This document shows, in pieces, positions 37,501 through 48,829 of a DNA stretch of 64,000 nucleotides (position 1 is the first letter of the stretch; the number at the start of each line of letters is the position of its first letter). The DNA is taken from assembly GCA_002914805.1 (NCBI GenBank), contig JXTB01000515.1, positions 146,134 through 210,133 of the forward strand, given 5' to 3'. The position numbers and the translations under genes are program-made. The notes below the pieces were generated by a model. The model was given only the letters and a program-made list of their open reading frames with translations. It made no database searches and was not told the DNA's origin. Origin of the DNA: Parasponia andersonii. Its lineage: Eukaryota > Streptophyta > Magnoliopsida > Rosales > Cannabaceae.

Positions 37501-40500
37501 CTTCTCCTCAAAGATACTTCGGAACCTTGGTTGTAAAACTTAGAGCTCTGGCAACTTCAAGGAGATGCTTGTTTTTTCTTTCAGCTACCCAATTTTGTTG
37601 AGGTGTATTATTACACGAACTTTGATGTACAATTCCTTTCTCAGTGAAAAAATTTCCTAGCACAATGTTAAAATATTCTTTCCCATTATCACTTTGAAAA
37701 ATTTTAATCTGAGTCTGAAGTTGTGTTTGAATCATTGTATAAAAATTTTTAAATATATTTTCAGCATCAGATTTATTTTTTAGGAAAGATACCCAAGTAA
37801 CCCTAGTATGATCATCAATAAATGTGATAAACCACTGTTTTCCAGAAATGGTTCCCACTTTTGAAGGACCCCATACATCACTATGAATCATTGTGAATGG
37901 TTTTGATTCTTTGTATGGTTGAGAAGGAAAAATAGTACGATGATGTTTAGCAAGTTCATAAAATTCATATTGAAATAAGGATAGATCTTTATTCATAAAT
38001 ATCTTAGGAGCTGCTTTAAATTATTGAAAATTTGTATATCCTAAACGATAATACCATAACATAATCTCATTGTTACTAGAAACAGAGATAAAATTGAAAC
38101 AAGTATTTCGGTCTTACCTTCCAAAAGTTGATCCATTATTCAAAAGATAGAGGCCACCATCTTATCTAGCACTGCCAATCATCTTTCCTAAGGTTAAATC
38201 CTGAATTTCGCAAAAGGTAGACACAAAATTAAATCTACAATTATGATATCGAGTTAGTTTACTGACAGACAAAAGATTATACGACAAATGAGGAATATGA
38301 AGAACATCTTTAAGAATTAAAAAAGAGGACAGGAAATTGTGCCTTTTCCAGCAATAGTTGCAAAGGAACCATTTGTTATTTTCACTTTTTTATTTCCTGC
38401 ACATGGTACATATGAAGAAAAATATTGCGATGATCCAATCATATGATCTGTAGCCCCTGAATCTAATATCCAGAAGCTATTATAACTGCAGTGGAGAAAT
38501 TACCTGATTGTGCTATAGCACAAGATGGACTACTATTTCCTATAGTTTGGGATTGGAGCATTTTGTACAAGAGCTCTATCTGTTCCTTAGTCAAAGGAAG
38601 TGAATCTGAGGATGATTGCTGCCCTGAACTTGTTTTGCTAACTTGGAATGCATGGGAATCCCCCCCTGGTCGTGTATCATAGCCTGTTTTTTTCTTCTAA
38701 TTTGTTGGTTTTCCATGAAGTTTCCAACAAGTCTCTTGTGTATGCATAGCCTGTTTTTTTCTTCCAATTTGTTGGTTTTCCATGAAGTTTCCAACAAGTC
38801 TCTTGTGTATGCCAAGGCTTTCGACAATGATCACACCATGTTTTTTGTTTACCTCCAAGCATATCACCTTCTTGATTAAGGCCACAAGCAGCAAGAGCAG
38901 ATCCATCCATATCTGCATTTAGTTCCTCTGATTTTTTTAACATCACATGCCTTCGGGCTTCTTCTCTACGCACTTCAGCAAAGGCTTCTCTGCTGGACGG
39001 TCAGGGTTTTCTCCCTAATATTCTTCCTCTAACCCCATCAAGGTCCTTATTCAGACCAGCCAAAAAATAAACACCCTGCTTCTCTCCACTTTCTTCTAGT
39101 ACCGAATGTTGTCATTTACACTTTCCCACTCTTCATCTTCAAATATGTCCAACTCCTGCCAAAGTATCATCATCTCGTTATAATAGGTGGTGACATCTCG
39201 ATCGCCTTGTTGTAGTCGCCACATCTGGGTATTTAAATCATATAGCTGAGAATGATTTTCCAAGTCCAAATAAGTTTGTCGAACTGCTTCCCAAACATCT
39301 TGTGCAGTTGGCAAGAACATAAAAGGTTTTCCCAAAACTAGTTCCATGGAGTTTATCAACCAGGCAGTAACCATGGAGTTCTCTGATCACCATTGCTTGT
39401 ATTTTGGGTTGTTGGTCTCTGGTGGTTTCACTTCGCCATTCAAATAACCAAGCTTTCTTTTGCCATCGATCACCGAACGCACTGATTGAGCCCACTCAAG
39501 ATAATTTTTTCCATTCAATTTATGAATAGTGATATGAAGGGAGTTATCTGACGGAGCAGCCACCACTGGAATTTCAGTACCTTCCGGTGTCGTCGTACCA
39601 CTGGTAGCTTCTGTGGAGGTGGCAGTCTCCCCAACTAGGCCAGTTTTGAAGTTCATGACTGAAACTTAATGCTCTGATACCATGTAGAATAGTTGAAGGA
39701 GTGAAAAAAACTCTCTTATTTCTTATTATTTCACCAGGAATTACAAATTTAAATAACCAGTTGAAGAAAAATTCTCTGCTGGAAATCAACAACTAAAATA
39801 GAAAAAGAAAACGGAAAAATAGGGAATTGAGAAAACGGAAAAATAGGGAATTGATTGAGTGAAATCAATATTCTTTTATTTTAGGTAACAAAATAAGAAA
39901 CTAATTTCTAAAAATCTGATTACAACAGATTCCTAGAAATCCGCCTACAATAAGAGCGTCCACATCCATATCAATCGTAAGTGAATCATTTTATTCATTG
40001 TAAGTAAGACACTGCTTATTTGACCAGGAATATGTAATGTTAACTCATCATTGTTTAGCATTTTAGTTTTAGGTTTTATAGGACCAGGTGTCACACCTGA
40101 GTAAAGCGAAGAGATAAAGAGCCGAAGCTGGCATTTACGTACTTTGTACTGTTAAGCTTCCATTATTACTAAAAACTAGCTCTAGAATCCCGGTGTTAAC
40201 ATAGACAAAGAATGCAGGACATAGTTCGTGCTCATTACTATATTGATTCTGTTGGCACCGAAACTTAGACAAGATGAATTTGAATTTTGTTTGATTGTTA
40301 TGATCTATTGCATTTTGCGTTAGTACCTTGTCTGATTTTTAAGCATTGTGAGGAAATTGTTTTGTTTTGCATTTCGCAAATGCAGCTACCATCTTGCTGA
40401 GAAGAAAATTCCTTCAATTCACGGACATACAATGGGATTTAAACTAGAACAATTCATATTTGATGCATTTCCTTTTGCACCTTCTACTGCACTTTTTGAG

Positions 40501-41224
40501 GTCATTGTTTCCTTCTCTCTAACCCCAATACCATCTTTTCTTATCCTTTATTATTCCTCTTCCGCAACTGAAAGAGGAGACTATTTTTTCTCCAAAATTG
40601 TTTATTCTTAAAGGTATTGCGCGAAGAAGAGTTTGCGCCTGTCAAAAATGTCAATGGGTCAACTTTTGACACTCCAGACAGTGCTAAACTACTTGTTCTC
40701 CGTCTTCACGCTCGTTGGGTAGTTGCTGCTGGTGGATTCTTAACACATTCAGTACCGTTATATGCAACTGGTAATGCTCTTTTAATAATTTTGCTTTTCT
40801 GTTGGGCAAAGTTGTATGTATTCTTGGTATAAATAAATGTTCTATGTATTCTTGGTATAAATAAATGAACTAAACGCATAAATCATAAAAAAAAAATTTA
40901 GATAAAGAAAGTGGGCTAGGTGAGTAAGACAATATAATTTTGTTGGCCCTAGATTTGAATATTGCTTGGTGGATTTCGTGTACTTTTTAAACACAGTATT
41001 AAATACGGTGAACATTGAAGTTGTGTGTTTAACAAACGTCTTTTTAATATCATTGGGCAATTTCATTTCTGTAATCTCGACTTTTTTTTTCTCTTAGTTT
41101 TCTAATGCAATTCATCTTAAAATCAGGTGTAGAGGTATCACCGCTATGTTCTTATGCTGGAGAGAATCTAGAAGCTATATGTCGCGGTAGAACATTTCAT
41201 GCTCCTTGTGAGATAACATTCTAA
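27237..41224 (+). CDS. UDP-N-acetylglucosamine pyrophosphorylase (UTP:GlcNAc-1-phosphate uridylyltransferase)
   Basis: It makes UDP-GlcNAc from UTP and GlcNAc-1-phosphate in the cytosol, feeding glycoprotein, GPI-anchor and O-GlcNAc synthesis. Fifteen exons were placed by GT-AG borders and frame: 27237-27407, 27532-27586, 27712-27866, 29200-29239, 29455-29547, 29787-29899, 30013-30087, 31650-31689, 31802-31884, 32258-32335, 32908-33051, 34330-34397, 40386-40500, 40614-40770, 41127-41224. They sum to 1,485 bases with no stop before the TAA, giving 494 residues, close to the roughly 500 of the plant proteins. The nucleotide-binding motif LLLSGGQ/GTRLG spans residues 121-132 and is split by intron 3. 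Other kept family blocks are [58 protein letters not shown] and [15 protein letters not shown]. The paired ends of intron 12 split an Ile codon (AT/C). Introns 3, 7, 11 and 12 are long, and intron 12 hosts a copia element. I recognise the plant family (GlcNAc1pUT/UAP) but not which paralogue. Confidence 0.95.
30635..30998 (-). repeat. Probable solo copia LTR in intron 7
   Basis: Read on the minus strand it starts TGATGAGGAACATG and ends in TTCTACA, the TG...CA form of an LTR. Inside are a TATA-like stretch (CTATAAATAATCTC) and a CT-rich leader. It is about 364 bases long with no internal coding region. Flanking bases (TAGTA on the left, GTAGT on the right) do not give a clean 5-base target duplication, so the border or the identification could be off. 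It lies inside intron 7 and does not touch a splice site. Confidence 0.45.
34461..34506. repeat. AT microsatellite in intron 12
   Basis: About 23 AT units, 64 bases downstream of the exon 12 donor. Likely length-variable. Confidence 0.9.
34856..35129 (-). repeat. 3' LTR of the intronic copia element
   Basis: 274 bases, starting TGTTGAATGATATAGG on the minus strand and ending CTACA. It matches 39683-39980 apart from point differences and a 24-base duplication found only in the other LTR. Confidence 0.85.
35185..36960 (-). pseudogene. Copia reverse transcriptase and RNase H
   Basis: Minus-strand blocks in order: [18 protein letters not shown] and [17 protein letters not shown] (36620-36532), the RT palm with an intact YVDD at 36093-36082, [19 protein letters not shown] (about 35795), and the RNase H end with [13 protein letters not shown] and [16 protein letters not shown] (35540-35460), then [17 protein letters not shown] (35385). 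Stops occur near 36535, 36350, 36230 and 35985 and at 35451. The family role is copying element RNA into DNA. The frame is interrupted but the catalytic motif is kept. Confidence 0.85.
37500..38480 (-). pseudogene. Copia protease, pre-integrase and integrase
   Basis: The protease active site is intact as DSGATDHM (DSGA at 38463-38452). The pre-integrase part covers about 38350-38000. The open run 37996-37508 carries the integrase core with the three acidic positions in [20 protein letters not shown] and [10 protein letters not shown], i.e. a D-D-E set. The run ends where the RT part begins in another frame. This would insert the cDNA, leaving 5-base duplications, in agreement with the GTGAA flanks. 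Confidence 0.85.
38680..39656 (-). pseudogene. Copia gag with zinc knuckle and a 67-bp duplication
   Basis: It starts at 39656 ([17 protein letters not shown]), continues with [15 protein letters not shown] and, after a stop at 39387-39389, with [18 protein letters not shown] and [16 protein letters not shown], the copia UBN2-type gag pattern. The zinc knuckle [14 protein letters not shown] is at about 38835-38794. A 67-base segment that begins inside the knuckle is tandemly repeated (38681-38747 and 38748-38814), which repeats the half-knuckle and shifts the frame, so gag is cut off before the protease. Confidence 0.8.
39683..39980 (-). repeat. 5' LTR of the intronic copia element
   Basis: 298 bases. 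It differs from the 3' LTR by scattered substitutions and by a tandem copy of GAAAACGGAAAAATAGGG (about 39807-39854, 24-base period) that accounts for most of the length difference. Because the two LTRs were identical at insertion, these differences measure its age. Confidence 0.85.
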
Positions 41225-41596
41225 ACACAATTTCTGTGTGTTTTATTTGTGGCGACTCCTGCAGAAGTTCAAGCGAGAAACTCCACCTGTATCCCGTTCA
41301 TTCTAAGAGGAGAAGATTTAAAGTGAACTTCTGATGTATGAATCTAATTTCTTTGGATGTTTTCTAAGGCGTAATTCAATTCATTCAATATTTTGTTGAC
41401 CTTCATGATGTTATGTGTCATATTCGCGTGTCCATTTCATAGTGACTTATAGTACCTTTCTTGCAACACTACTAATCCGTAGGGGAAAAAGAAATATGGA
41501 AATCACTTCCAACATTGAATTTACACGTAAGAGGAAGAGATTAGTTGGTGGCCCACAGAGCAAACTTCCATTGCTGACTCTACATAGAGGCATTGT

Positions 41597-42334
41597 NNNN
41601 NNNNNNNNNNNNNNNNNNNNNNNNNNNNNNNNNNNNNNNNNNNNNNNNNNNNNNNNNNNNNNNNNNNNNNNNNNNNNNNNNNNNNNNNNNNNNNNNNNNN
41701 NNNNNNNNNNNNNNNNNNNNNNNNNNNNNNNNNNNNNNNNNNNNNNNNNNNNNNNNNNNNNNNNNNNNNNNNNNNNNNNNNNNNNNNNNNNNNNNNNNNN
41801 NNNNNNNNNNNNNNNNNNNNNNNNNNNNNNNNNNNNNNNNNNNNNNNNNNNNNNNNNNNNNNNNNNNNNNNNNNNNNNNNNNNNNNNNNNNNNNNNNNNN
41901 NNNNNNNNNNNNNNNNNNNNNNNNNNNNNNNNNNNNNNNNNNNNNNNNNNNNNNNNNNNNNNNNNNNNNNNNNNNNNNNNNNNNNNNNNNNNNNNNNNNN
42001 NNNNNNNNNNNNNNNNNNNNNNNNNNNNNNNNNNNNNNNNNNNNNNNNNNNNNNNNNNNNNNNNNNNNNNNNNNNNNNNNNNNNNNNNNNNNNNNNNNNN
42101 NNNNNNNNNNNNNNNNNNNNNNNNNNNNNNNNNNNNNNNNNNNNNNNNNNNNNNNNNNNNNNNNNNNNNNNNNNNNNNNNNNNNNNNNNNNNNNNNNNNN
42201 NNNNNNNNNNNNNNNNNNNNNNNNNNNNNNNNNNNNNNNNNNNNNNNNNNNNNNNNNNNNNNNNNNNNNNNNNNNNNNNNNNNNNNNNNNNNNNNNNNNN
42301 NNNNNNNNNNNNNNNNNNNNNNNNNNNNNNNNNN
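41597..42334. other. Assembly gap (738 N)
   Basis: A run of undetermined bases beginning 372 bases past the stop codon of the pyrophosphorylase gene. Any reading frames drawn across it are artefacts. Confidence 1.
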
Positions 42335-45180
42335 CAATAACAAAGCAGTAGCACAAAGTTAAGATCTTAGGAATATTAAGGAAGGGAAGCACATAGAAAT
42401 GAAGTTTTACCTCTTAATGGAATTTGTACATAAAGGTGATGCAGCTGTGACCGAGAGTGCATCAGCAAACTGCGCAAACAAAAGTAAGCTATTTACTCAT
42501 AGGAACTGAGAAGAATACCAGTTGAGAGTCACATTCCACGAAGGGCACAAACCATGTACAATCTTAAAATCCTCTACACTAACGTGGTACAAACGAAGCA
42601 TAATCTTAAACTCTCACTACAAATTTCCACTTTACTAACAAGGAACTTTTCTACTGCAAAATAATAATAGTAACAATTATAAAAAGGAACTTGGATGATA
42701 ACTAATTTTCATTTGTTTTGCTAATAGAATGAACATCCTTGAGTGTCATCTCTCTACATATTGAACAATATGCATACACTAAGTAATATAATGATCACAC
42801 AATACAATAAAAATTAAAGAGAGAGCTATGGAGTCGGGATCATGCACGAGCCAATCAAATACAAAATCACGTGCCTGATTTGTGTGTTCCTTTGGCTCCC
42901 TATTGAACCAGGTGTTCCCCTTATACGCATCCCCTATATTGACTTCATAGCATATTGTCTTTAACCCCAAGACGAGCCAGTTCATGCCTCATTGGTTGTG
43001 CCTCTCGCGTTAGCAATGGAGATCCGTGGAGAGATGATGAAGTTCATCACATTTTGCTCTTGTCCAACTGTGACCAGGGTGGTCACCAAGTTCACGAGAA
43101 TGTCTAGGCAATGCAAAGGAACTGAGCTTCATTTGTTGTTTCACCACGGCTATCGGCAATAATGGTGCAATTGGAGGAAGATCTTGAGCAACTTGGTTTT
43201 CATTTTGTAGGCAGCTGTCTCCAACACTGGGGCTAGGTTCAATCTAGGTCCCTCACTTCCTTGAGGGAGAGTCTTGAATCGCTGTATCAAAGCTCATCAA
43301 GAAGCTTTCGACGAAAATGGATTTGATTAAAAAGGAAACTTGCCACTCATAAGGTGATTGCTCGAAATGAGTTGGTGGGAACTTTTATTGCAGGCACTCC
43401 TTCTAGAGTCAATTTGGTGACCTTAGTAGTCCGCTACAAGATGGGTTTGGGGGACACTTGTCCTCGTACGCCCGGAGGCTAACGGTTCCACGTGTTGAGC
43501 ATATTTGAAATCTTTGTTCAACAAAAATTCAAGATGCACGTACGCATAAGCTGATTGGTAACAGCTAGCCACGTTCGACTTAATGACTGTATCGAGTGCA
43601 TGGATGGAGTTATAAGAGTGTTCAGCTGAACACAGAATTTTAGTTCACGTATTGGTTTGGCTAAGCCCTTCAATGCTTCTACGTGTTTTGAATTTATGTA
43701 TTTTGGAGAAGTTTCCTCAAGAGTTATATTGCCATGTTTATTTACTTTTTAAAACTAATTTTTGACTAGTTCGCTTGGCAGCCGAAGAATATCGTGACCT
43801 TAAACTTTCAGAGACAATTAGAAGAATTTGAGCATTTGGACTACGATATTTTGGTCGAATGAGGCATTAATGCTTTTGAACAAATGGTAAGACAAAATTT
43901 CTATTTTGACACTGTTACTCGAAATACTGTCGTATGTACATGATTTTCATATTTATGAGCATAAAATCAAATTCGCCAGAACTAAAAAGTCGGTGGTGAG
44001 AGCAATGTTTCCGAAAACAGAAGTTCGGATACAATCGTTTTTTTTTTTTTCTTGCGTGTGAAAATAATATTTACGAATGATTAAATAGTTTCCGAAAATA
44101 CTTTTATACAGAAGGGAATATAAATGACACCTTATTTGTTAAAAACCTCTCTTTTTCAAAACGGAATGATTAATTCACTGTTTTAGTTTCAGAATTAAAA
44201 TTTCTCTCAATGATTACAAAAGACATTGGGTTTTAGAAGATTAGAACCTTAGCAAAAAAAGATTGCAAAATATCTTACACGTCGTTATTAGACTAGCCAC
44301 TCACTAACAAAAGCTTATCACATACATTTTGAGCTTCTCTCTTAGTCACCTTCTTGTGTGTTTTCACGCCAAGTATCAACAATCTCACATAATAAACTAC
44401 GACACAAGGAAGTGTTGGGATCACCCTAAGTAAACCCCAAAAAGAATTTATTTGATTCTAAGGAAAAATAATACTTCACATCTTAACTAACATCTTCAGT
44501 TGTCACAAGATGTCCTGTCCCTTGAGTTGATACACCTAGTAAATAGTCCCTAACTTCAAATGATAGAACATGTTTTACATCAGTTACGTTAAACACAGTT
44601 GGATGAAAATTGAATATAAGCCGCAATAAGCCAAGCCATGAAACCAGTAACACGCTGAAGCAGGTACAAACAGCATTGAGGATGAATCAAGCTAGAAAGT
44701 AAGAGTTAGAGACAAATGCGCATCACTAACCAGGGAAAAAAAATGGCACGACTTTGCAAGCACATAGCAAAAACTCCGATATAATTTTAAAAGAGTGGAC
44801 AAAACTTCACATCCATTAACATTTAGAGTTAATAGCATATACTTCATGTCATTGTTTGATTATATTGGTTCTTTTCTTTGTCCCTTAGTTTCATCCTAGA
44901 AATGGATCAACAACTAATTAAAATAAATTTCTCAAGTACAAATACATATGGCGGAAAGAGCAATAAACTAATAGTCCACAAAATCATCGCATTTTGCACT
45001 GTACAAGGGAATAGAAAGGTATTTAGAAGATTGAAATCAGAAACAATTCAAAACGGGACAGGATCATGAGAACAAACAGAACCTAGAGACAATGCAATAC
45101 GCCAAGCCAAACAGAAGCAAGCTTCAGTAACTAAAAGTATCCAGATGTGAGGCAACAAACCTTCTAATATTACCTTATTT
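42335..45180. other. Gene-free spacer between the convergent host genes
   Basis: I see no credible coding region. The part at about 42990-43650 has higher GC and longer words than the AT-rich surroundings and may be a decayed gene or repeat, but no family is recognisable in any frame. The stretch nearest 45514 will include the 3' untranslated region of the ribosomal protein gene. Confidence 0.4.
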
Positions 45181-45514
45181 CTCTTATATTTCTTGGCATT
45201 ACACAACTGACATGAAAAAATTTATGAAAGAACAAAGAGAAAACATAAGGACAGCAAATACATCCATATTTTCTCAAAAAGATCACAAAATGCTAAAGCA
45301 CCATACCTCCGTACCATTCTTTATCCAAATTTACTCTTCTTTAGCCCAACTATCAACTCACAAGAAAGGAACAACGAACTAACTAAACCTTAACTAGAGA
45401 TGTCCAAGATTTGTTTCATATCAACCAATGTAACTTCAGAGAGAAAAGTATATCCAGAATAAAATGGTATCTGCAAATCCAAAAATGAAAAACATACATT
45501 TCATCGCTTTTTGT

Positions 45515-46138
45515 TCATTCTAGAACTACTTTTGCTCCAAGAACTTTCAGCTTTTCGATTATTTGCTCTCCTTCCTCCTTCGACAATCCTTTCTTTAGAA
45601 CTGACGGTGTCTTCTCTACCAAGTCCTTTGCTTCCTTAAGGCCCAAATCAGTAAAGCTCCTGACCTCCTTGATGAGTCTGATCTTTGAAGCTGCCTCGTA
45701 CGATTCCAATTTAATGTCAAAGACAGTCTTTTCCGGTGTTTTCTCCTCCTTGGCAGCAGTAGGTGATTTTATCTCTATAGGTATGCCAGCAGCTCCCGGT
45801 TTCATTACTCCCACACTGGGTGGTTCCGTCATACCCCTTCTACGCATCAAAATGGTACCCAGCTCAGCGACTTCAGCTAATGTAAGTCCAGATATTTCAT
45901 CTTCGGTCGGAGGACTGTGATGCTCCGTAGGATCGAATTTTGCCGGATCATAATCAGTAGGGAGTCTCCTCTGGTCAATCTCTACTTCTTCCTCCTCTTC
46001 TTCATTCCTTGCTGGTTGACTAAAGTTTTTCCAAATCCCATTTAATTTACCGGGATTTATTGCCGCGACCGAGGACAGAAAGGGTTTTGTGCAAAAGCCA
46101 TTAGGCAAATGGTGCTTCAGTCTTAAAACCAAGCTCAT
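45515..46138 (-). CDS. Mitochondrial large-subunit ribosomal protein bL12m (L7/L12 type)
   Basis: 207 residues, uninterrupted. bL12 forms the stalk of the large ribosomal subunit and recruits translation factors. The C-terminal domain (about residues 137-207) is the classical L7/L12 fold: KIRLIKEVRSFTDLGLKEAK, then DLVEKTPSVLKKGLSKEEGE, ending LGAKVVLE. The N-terminal dimerisation region contains LTLAEVAELGTILMRRRGM (about residues 85-103). The first 45 or so residues are basic, leucine- and serine-rich and nearly free of acid (MSLVLRLKHHLPNGFCTKPF), as expected for a mitochondrial targeting peptide. An acidic linker EEEEEEVE follows. I chose the second methionine (46138): the frame is open to an ATG at 46222, but that extension lacks the targeting-peptide look and probably overlaps an intron end or leader. 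It lies convergent to the pyrophosphorylase gene. A plastid destination is less likely, because plastid bL12 proteins differ in their linker. Confidence 0.9.
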   Translation of the reverse strand: MSLVLRLKHHLPNGFCTKPFLSSVAAINPGKLNGIWKNFSQPARNEEEEEEVEIDQRRLPTDYDPAKFDPTEHHSPPTEDEISGLTLAEVAELGTILMRRRGMTEPPSVGVMKPGAAGIPIEIKSPTAAKEEKTPEKTVFDIKLESYEAASKIRLIKEVRSFTDLGLKEAKDLVEKTPSVLKKGLSKEEGEQIIEKLKVLGAKVVLE

Positions 46139-46720
46139 CTTCAGGTTTAACAGAAGTCTCCTCTCCAACAAATTGCAAATCAACCTATTACAAATAGGTT
46201 CTTTCACCACCCATGCCAACAATAAAGAATAAACTCACAAGAATAAACAAGTATTAGACGCTTGGCCTACAACGAATGAATACATATCTGTACATATATA
46301 CACACATTATGAAAATATGAAATAAAATAAACCCATCTCCACATGTTTCCTTCATCATTCATTTTCATTTTTCACTTTTTTTCCCCCCTTTTGGTTAGTT
46401 TTCCTGAAAAATCTTTCCTTTATATAATCTCTGATCCCATTCCTCAGACATCAACGAATTGGCTTTTCCGGAAAACAAAACGAAAAAAAGGCACCGTACA
46501 ATCTCAAAAATGAAACCCATATCAGATTTAGTGCTACAAATTTTAAACTCCGAAAAGAGAGAGAGAGAGAGAGTGTGTGTACCATAATGGAGTAAGCGAG
46601 CTCGCTCTGAGCAAGAGCTGTAGAGAAAGAGGGTTTCGTTGAACAAAAAAACTAACAAGGAGTTTTTGTCTTAAAAAAACGGACACACGTTTGCAAGTGA
46701 CGGTGAGCGACTCTGGATCC
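46139..46720 (-). promoter_or_regulatory. Likely 5' leader, leader intron and promoter side of the bL12m gene
   Basis: On the minus strand a possible non-coding first exon (about 46690-46584) ends ATTATG before a donor GTACACAC (46583), and an acceptor-like TTTGTAATAG lies near 46190, so a leader intron is plausible. A (CT)n run follows the donor. No convincing TATA box is seen. This is inference from splice-site form only. Confidence 0.35.
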
Positions 46721-47899
46721 GGTTTCCTTATTAATCGGGTCGGGTTTCAAAGGGACCGCACTGTTGCTGTTGGGTTTCAAAAAAATATTAAAAAATAAAA
46801 TGACATAATACCAAAAACAACCCTAGATAGGGATAGCAATGAAGCAGAACGGGTGAATATGGCTATCTCGGCTCCGTACTTAAAAGGTAAAACCCCATCA
46901 ATACTTGTCTCATTTACTCGTTTATTTTGGCGGGACGAATTTAGATATATCCCCATCATGAGAATAAGTATCTGCGAGTATACCTGTATTGTGACCTCAC
47001 TAAAAATGAAAATAAAAAAGAGAAAAACATATTACATAAAACACCAAAATATAACAAGATACACTAAACCAAACTATAAAATCTACTAAAATAAGAAATC
47101 AGATAATAAGAAAACCTTATAACTTATTATATATAATACTTTATGTAATATAAAAACTTATTTCACCATTTTTTAACAATTTAGTTGGAGCTCAATAGCA
47201 AAATTTATCTATCAAATATAATATATATATATATATATATATGAAAGAAATTTGATTAATGGAGTCGAAGCTCAAGATTGAAGAAAAGATTAGCAATACC
47301 TAAAGATTGAAGTAGATTTTGGGTGGGAGTTGGAGCTAGACTACGTGGAGATGAAGTGGCCAACTGTGTAGAGAATCTAGAGATGGAGTCGAGCAGTTGC
47401 CTAAATAGTTGTAGATGTGCAGTGCAGCAGAGATGAGTGCATAATAAGAATGTGAGTGTTTAGGGCCTTTAGGCCTTTAGGGTTTAGTCTTGAGACTCTA
47501 ATTGTGTTAATTGATAAGTAATGGCTTCTTGAGTATCGTGGGTGGGTAGCACTGAACCCAAACCCGCTTCGGGTATTACTTTAAAAACCCAAAAATCTGA
47601 ATAAATAATTGAAAAGACACTAGGATAAACGAGTTTTCAGGTTAAATTAATATTCCTAAACCCATCACCTTTATAATTAAAAAAAGTTACATATTTTTAC
47701 TTATATCAAATCAAATATTCAATTTGCATTTTCCTATCTAGTAGAACTCAACCTATAATTTAGTGAAAATTAAAATCTTAAATTATTTAGAAGACACTTT
47801 TGTCCTTAAAACTCATACAATATGTAAATGAAAATTATTAAGAACAAAACACTATAAATAATTGAAAACACTTAAAATAAAGGGAAAAAAAAAAGACGA

Positions 47900-48205
47900 A
47901 ATGAGAATTTTTTTTTAACTTTTGTCGCTTTTTTTTTTAAAAAAAAAATTAATTGTTTCGAATAATTTGAACCATTTTTAGTTTCAATAACAATTATTTT
48001 ACTTAAAACGATCAAAAAAAGAGAGAAAAAATGAGAATTTTTTTAAATTTTTTTGTCATTATCTCGTTTTTTTTAATTGTTGAATAATTAAAACACTTGA
48101 CAAAAAGAAGAAAAAATAGGATTTTTTTTAATCTTTTGTCATTTTTTTTTAATTTTTGAATAATTGAAACTATTTTATTTTTAATAATTATTATTTTATT
48201 AAAAA
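47900..48205. repeat. Degenerate tandem repeat, about three units
   Basis: Three blocks starting near 47908, 48033 and 48121 share the order GAATTTTTTT, then TTTTGTC, then a T run, then GAATAATT and AAAAC/GAAAC. Spacing is about 125 and 88 bases, so the units are uneven. It is AT-rich enough that slippage could produce it. Confidence 0.4.
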
Positions 48206-48829
48206 TATATTTCTTTTAAAAGAAAGAGAAAGACAATAGTAATTGATTTCAATAACAATTATTTTTAATATATATTTTATGGGTTTAAAAGGTAAAAGTG
48301 TCTTTTTAAACAAACTAAAGTTTCAATTTTAAGACTAAATTTGTGGGTCGTGAGTTTTGTTTTTATAAAATACTAAAGGCTATGTATTTTTTTTATTTTA
48401 TATTATCCCAAATTAAAAATTAGGAAAAAATAGTTTAAAAAATATGAACAAACTACCGTAGAATAATATCAAAATATTTTTTTAAAGGAAAGACAAATAT
48501 GAAAATAGAATCAAAACAAAATTTGGTCTTTGTAATAGTTATGTCACCACTCAACAAAAATTTTGACTCTGTCAATGTTTTGAATAATATTGTTTTTATT
48601 CTATAAAACTTATAATCATTAAATGGGTGATATTTGTGCAAATATAAAAATTTATCCTTAATAAAATTGTATATATGGCAATATGCGCAATCATGAAACA
48701 AGGTGAAATTTCGGCAAGAATAATATCCAAACACAACTCAACCATCCAACTTCTTTCATACAAGTTTCCCCCTCTCATAGTTTGCAACGAATGGCCAAGT
48801 TAACAGTATTTTCTCTCTCCTTTTAGTCT

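Larger units (their letters stand above)
34856..39980 (-). mobile_element. Complete Ty1/copia element in intron 12, antisense to the host gene
   Basis: Bounded by direct 5-base target duplications GTGAA (34851-34855 and 39981-39985). On the minus strand the 5' LTR is 39980-39683, followed by the primer-binding site TGGTATCAGAGC (39684-39673, adjoining the LTR end CTACA). The polypurine tract TTGAGGAGGAG abuts the 3' LTR, 35129-34856, which starts TGTTGAATG. The coding order gag, protease, integrase, RT, RNase H is that of copia. Stops and indels are fewer than in the Ty3 elements here, so this is a comparatively recent insertion. It enlarges intron 12 to about 6 kb, yet both splice sites remain intact. 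Confidence 0.9.

Noticed and set aside
41415-42392. Several long open frames crossing 41597-42334
   Set aside because: They run through undetermined bases; the apparent length is an artefact of the assembly gap.
46139-46222. Upstream in-frame ATG that would add 28 residues to bL12m
   Set aside because: The added residues do not look like a targeting peptide, the second methionine gives a normal one, and a plausible leader intron ends in this area.
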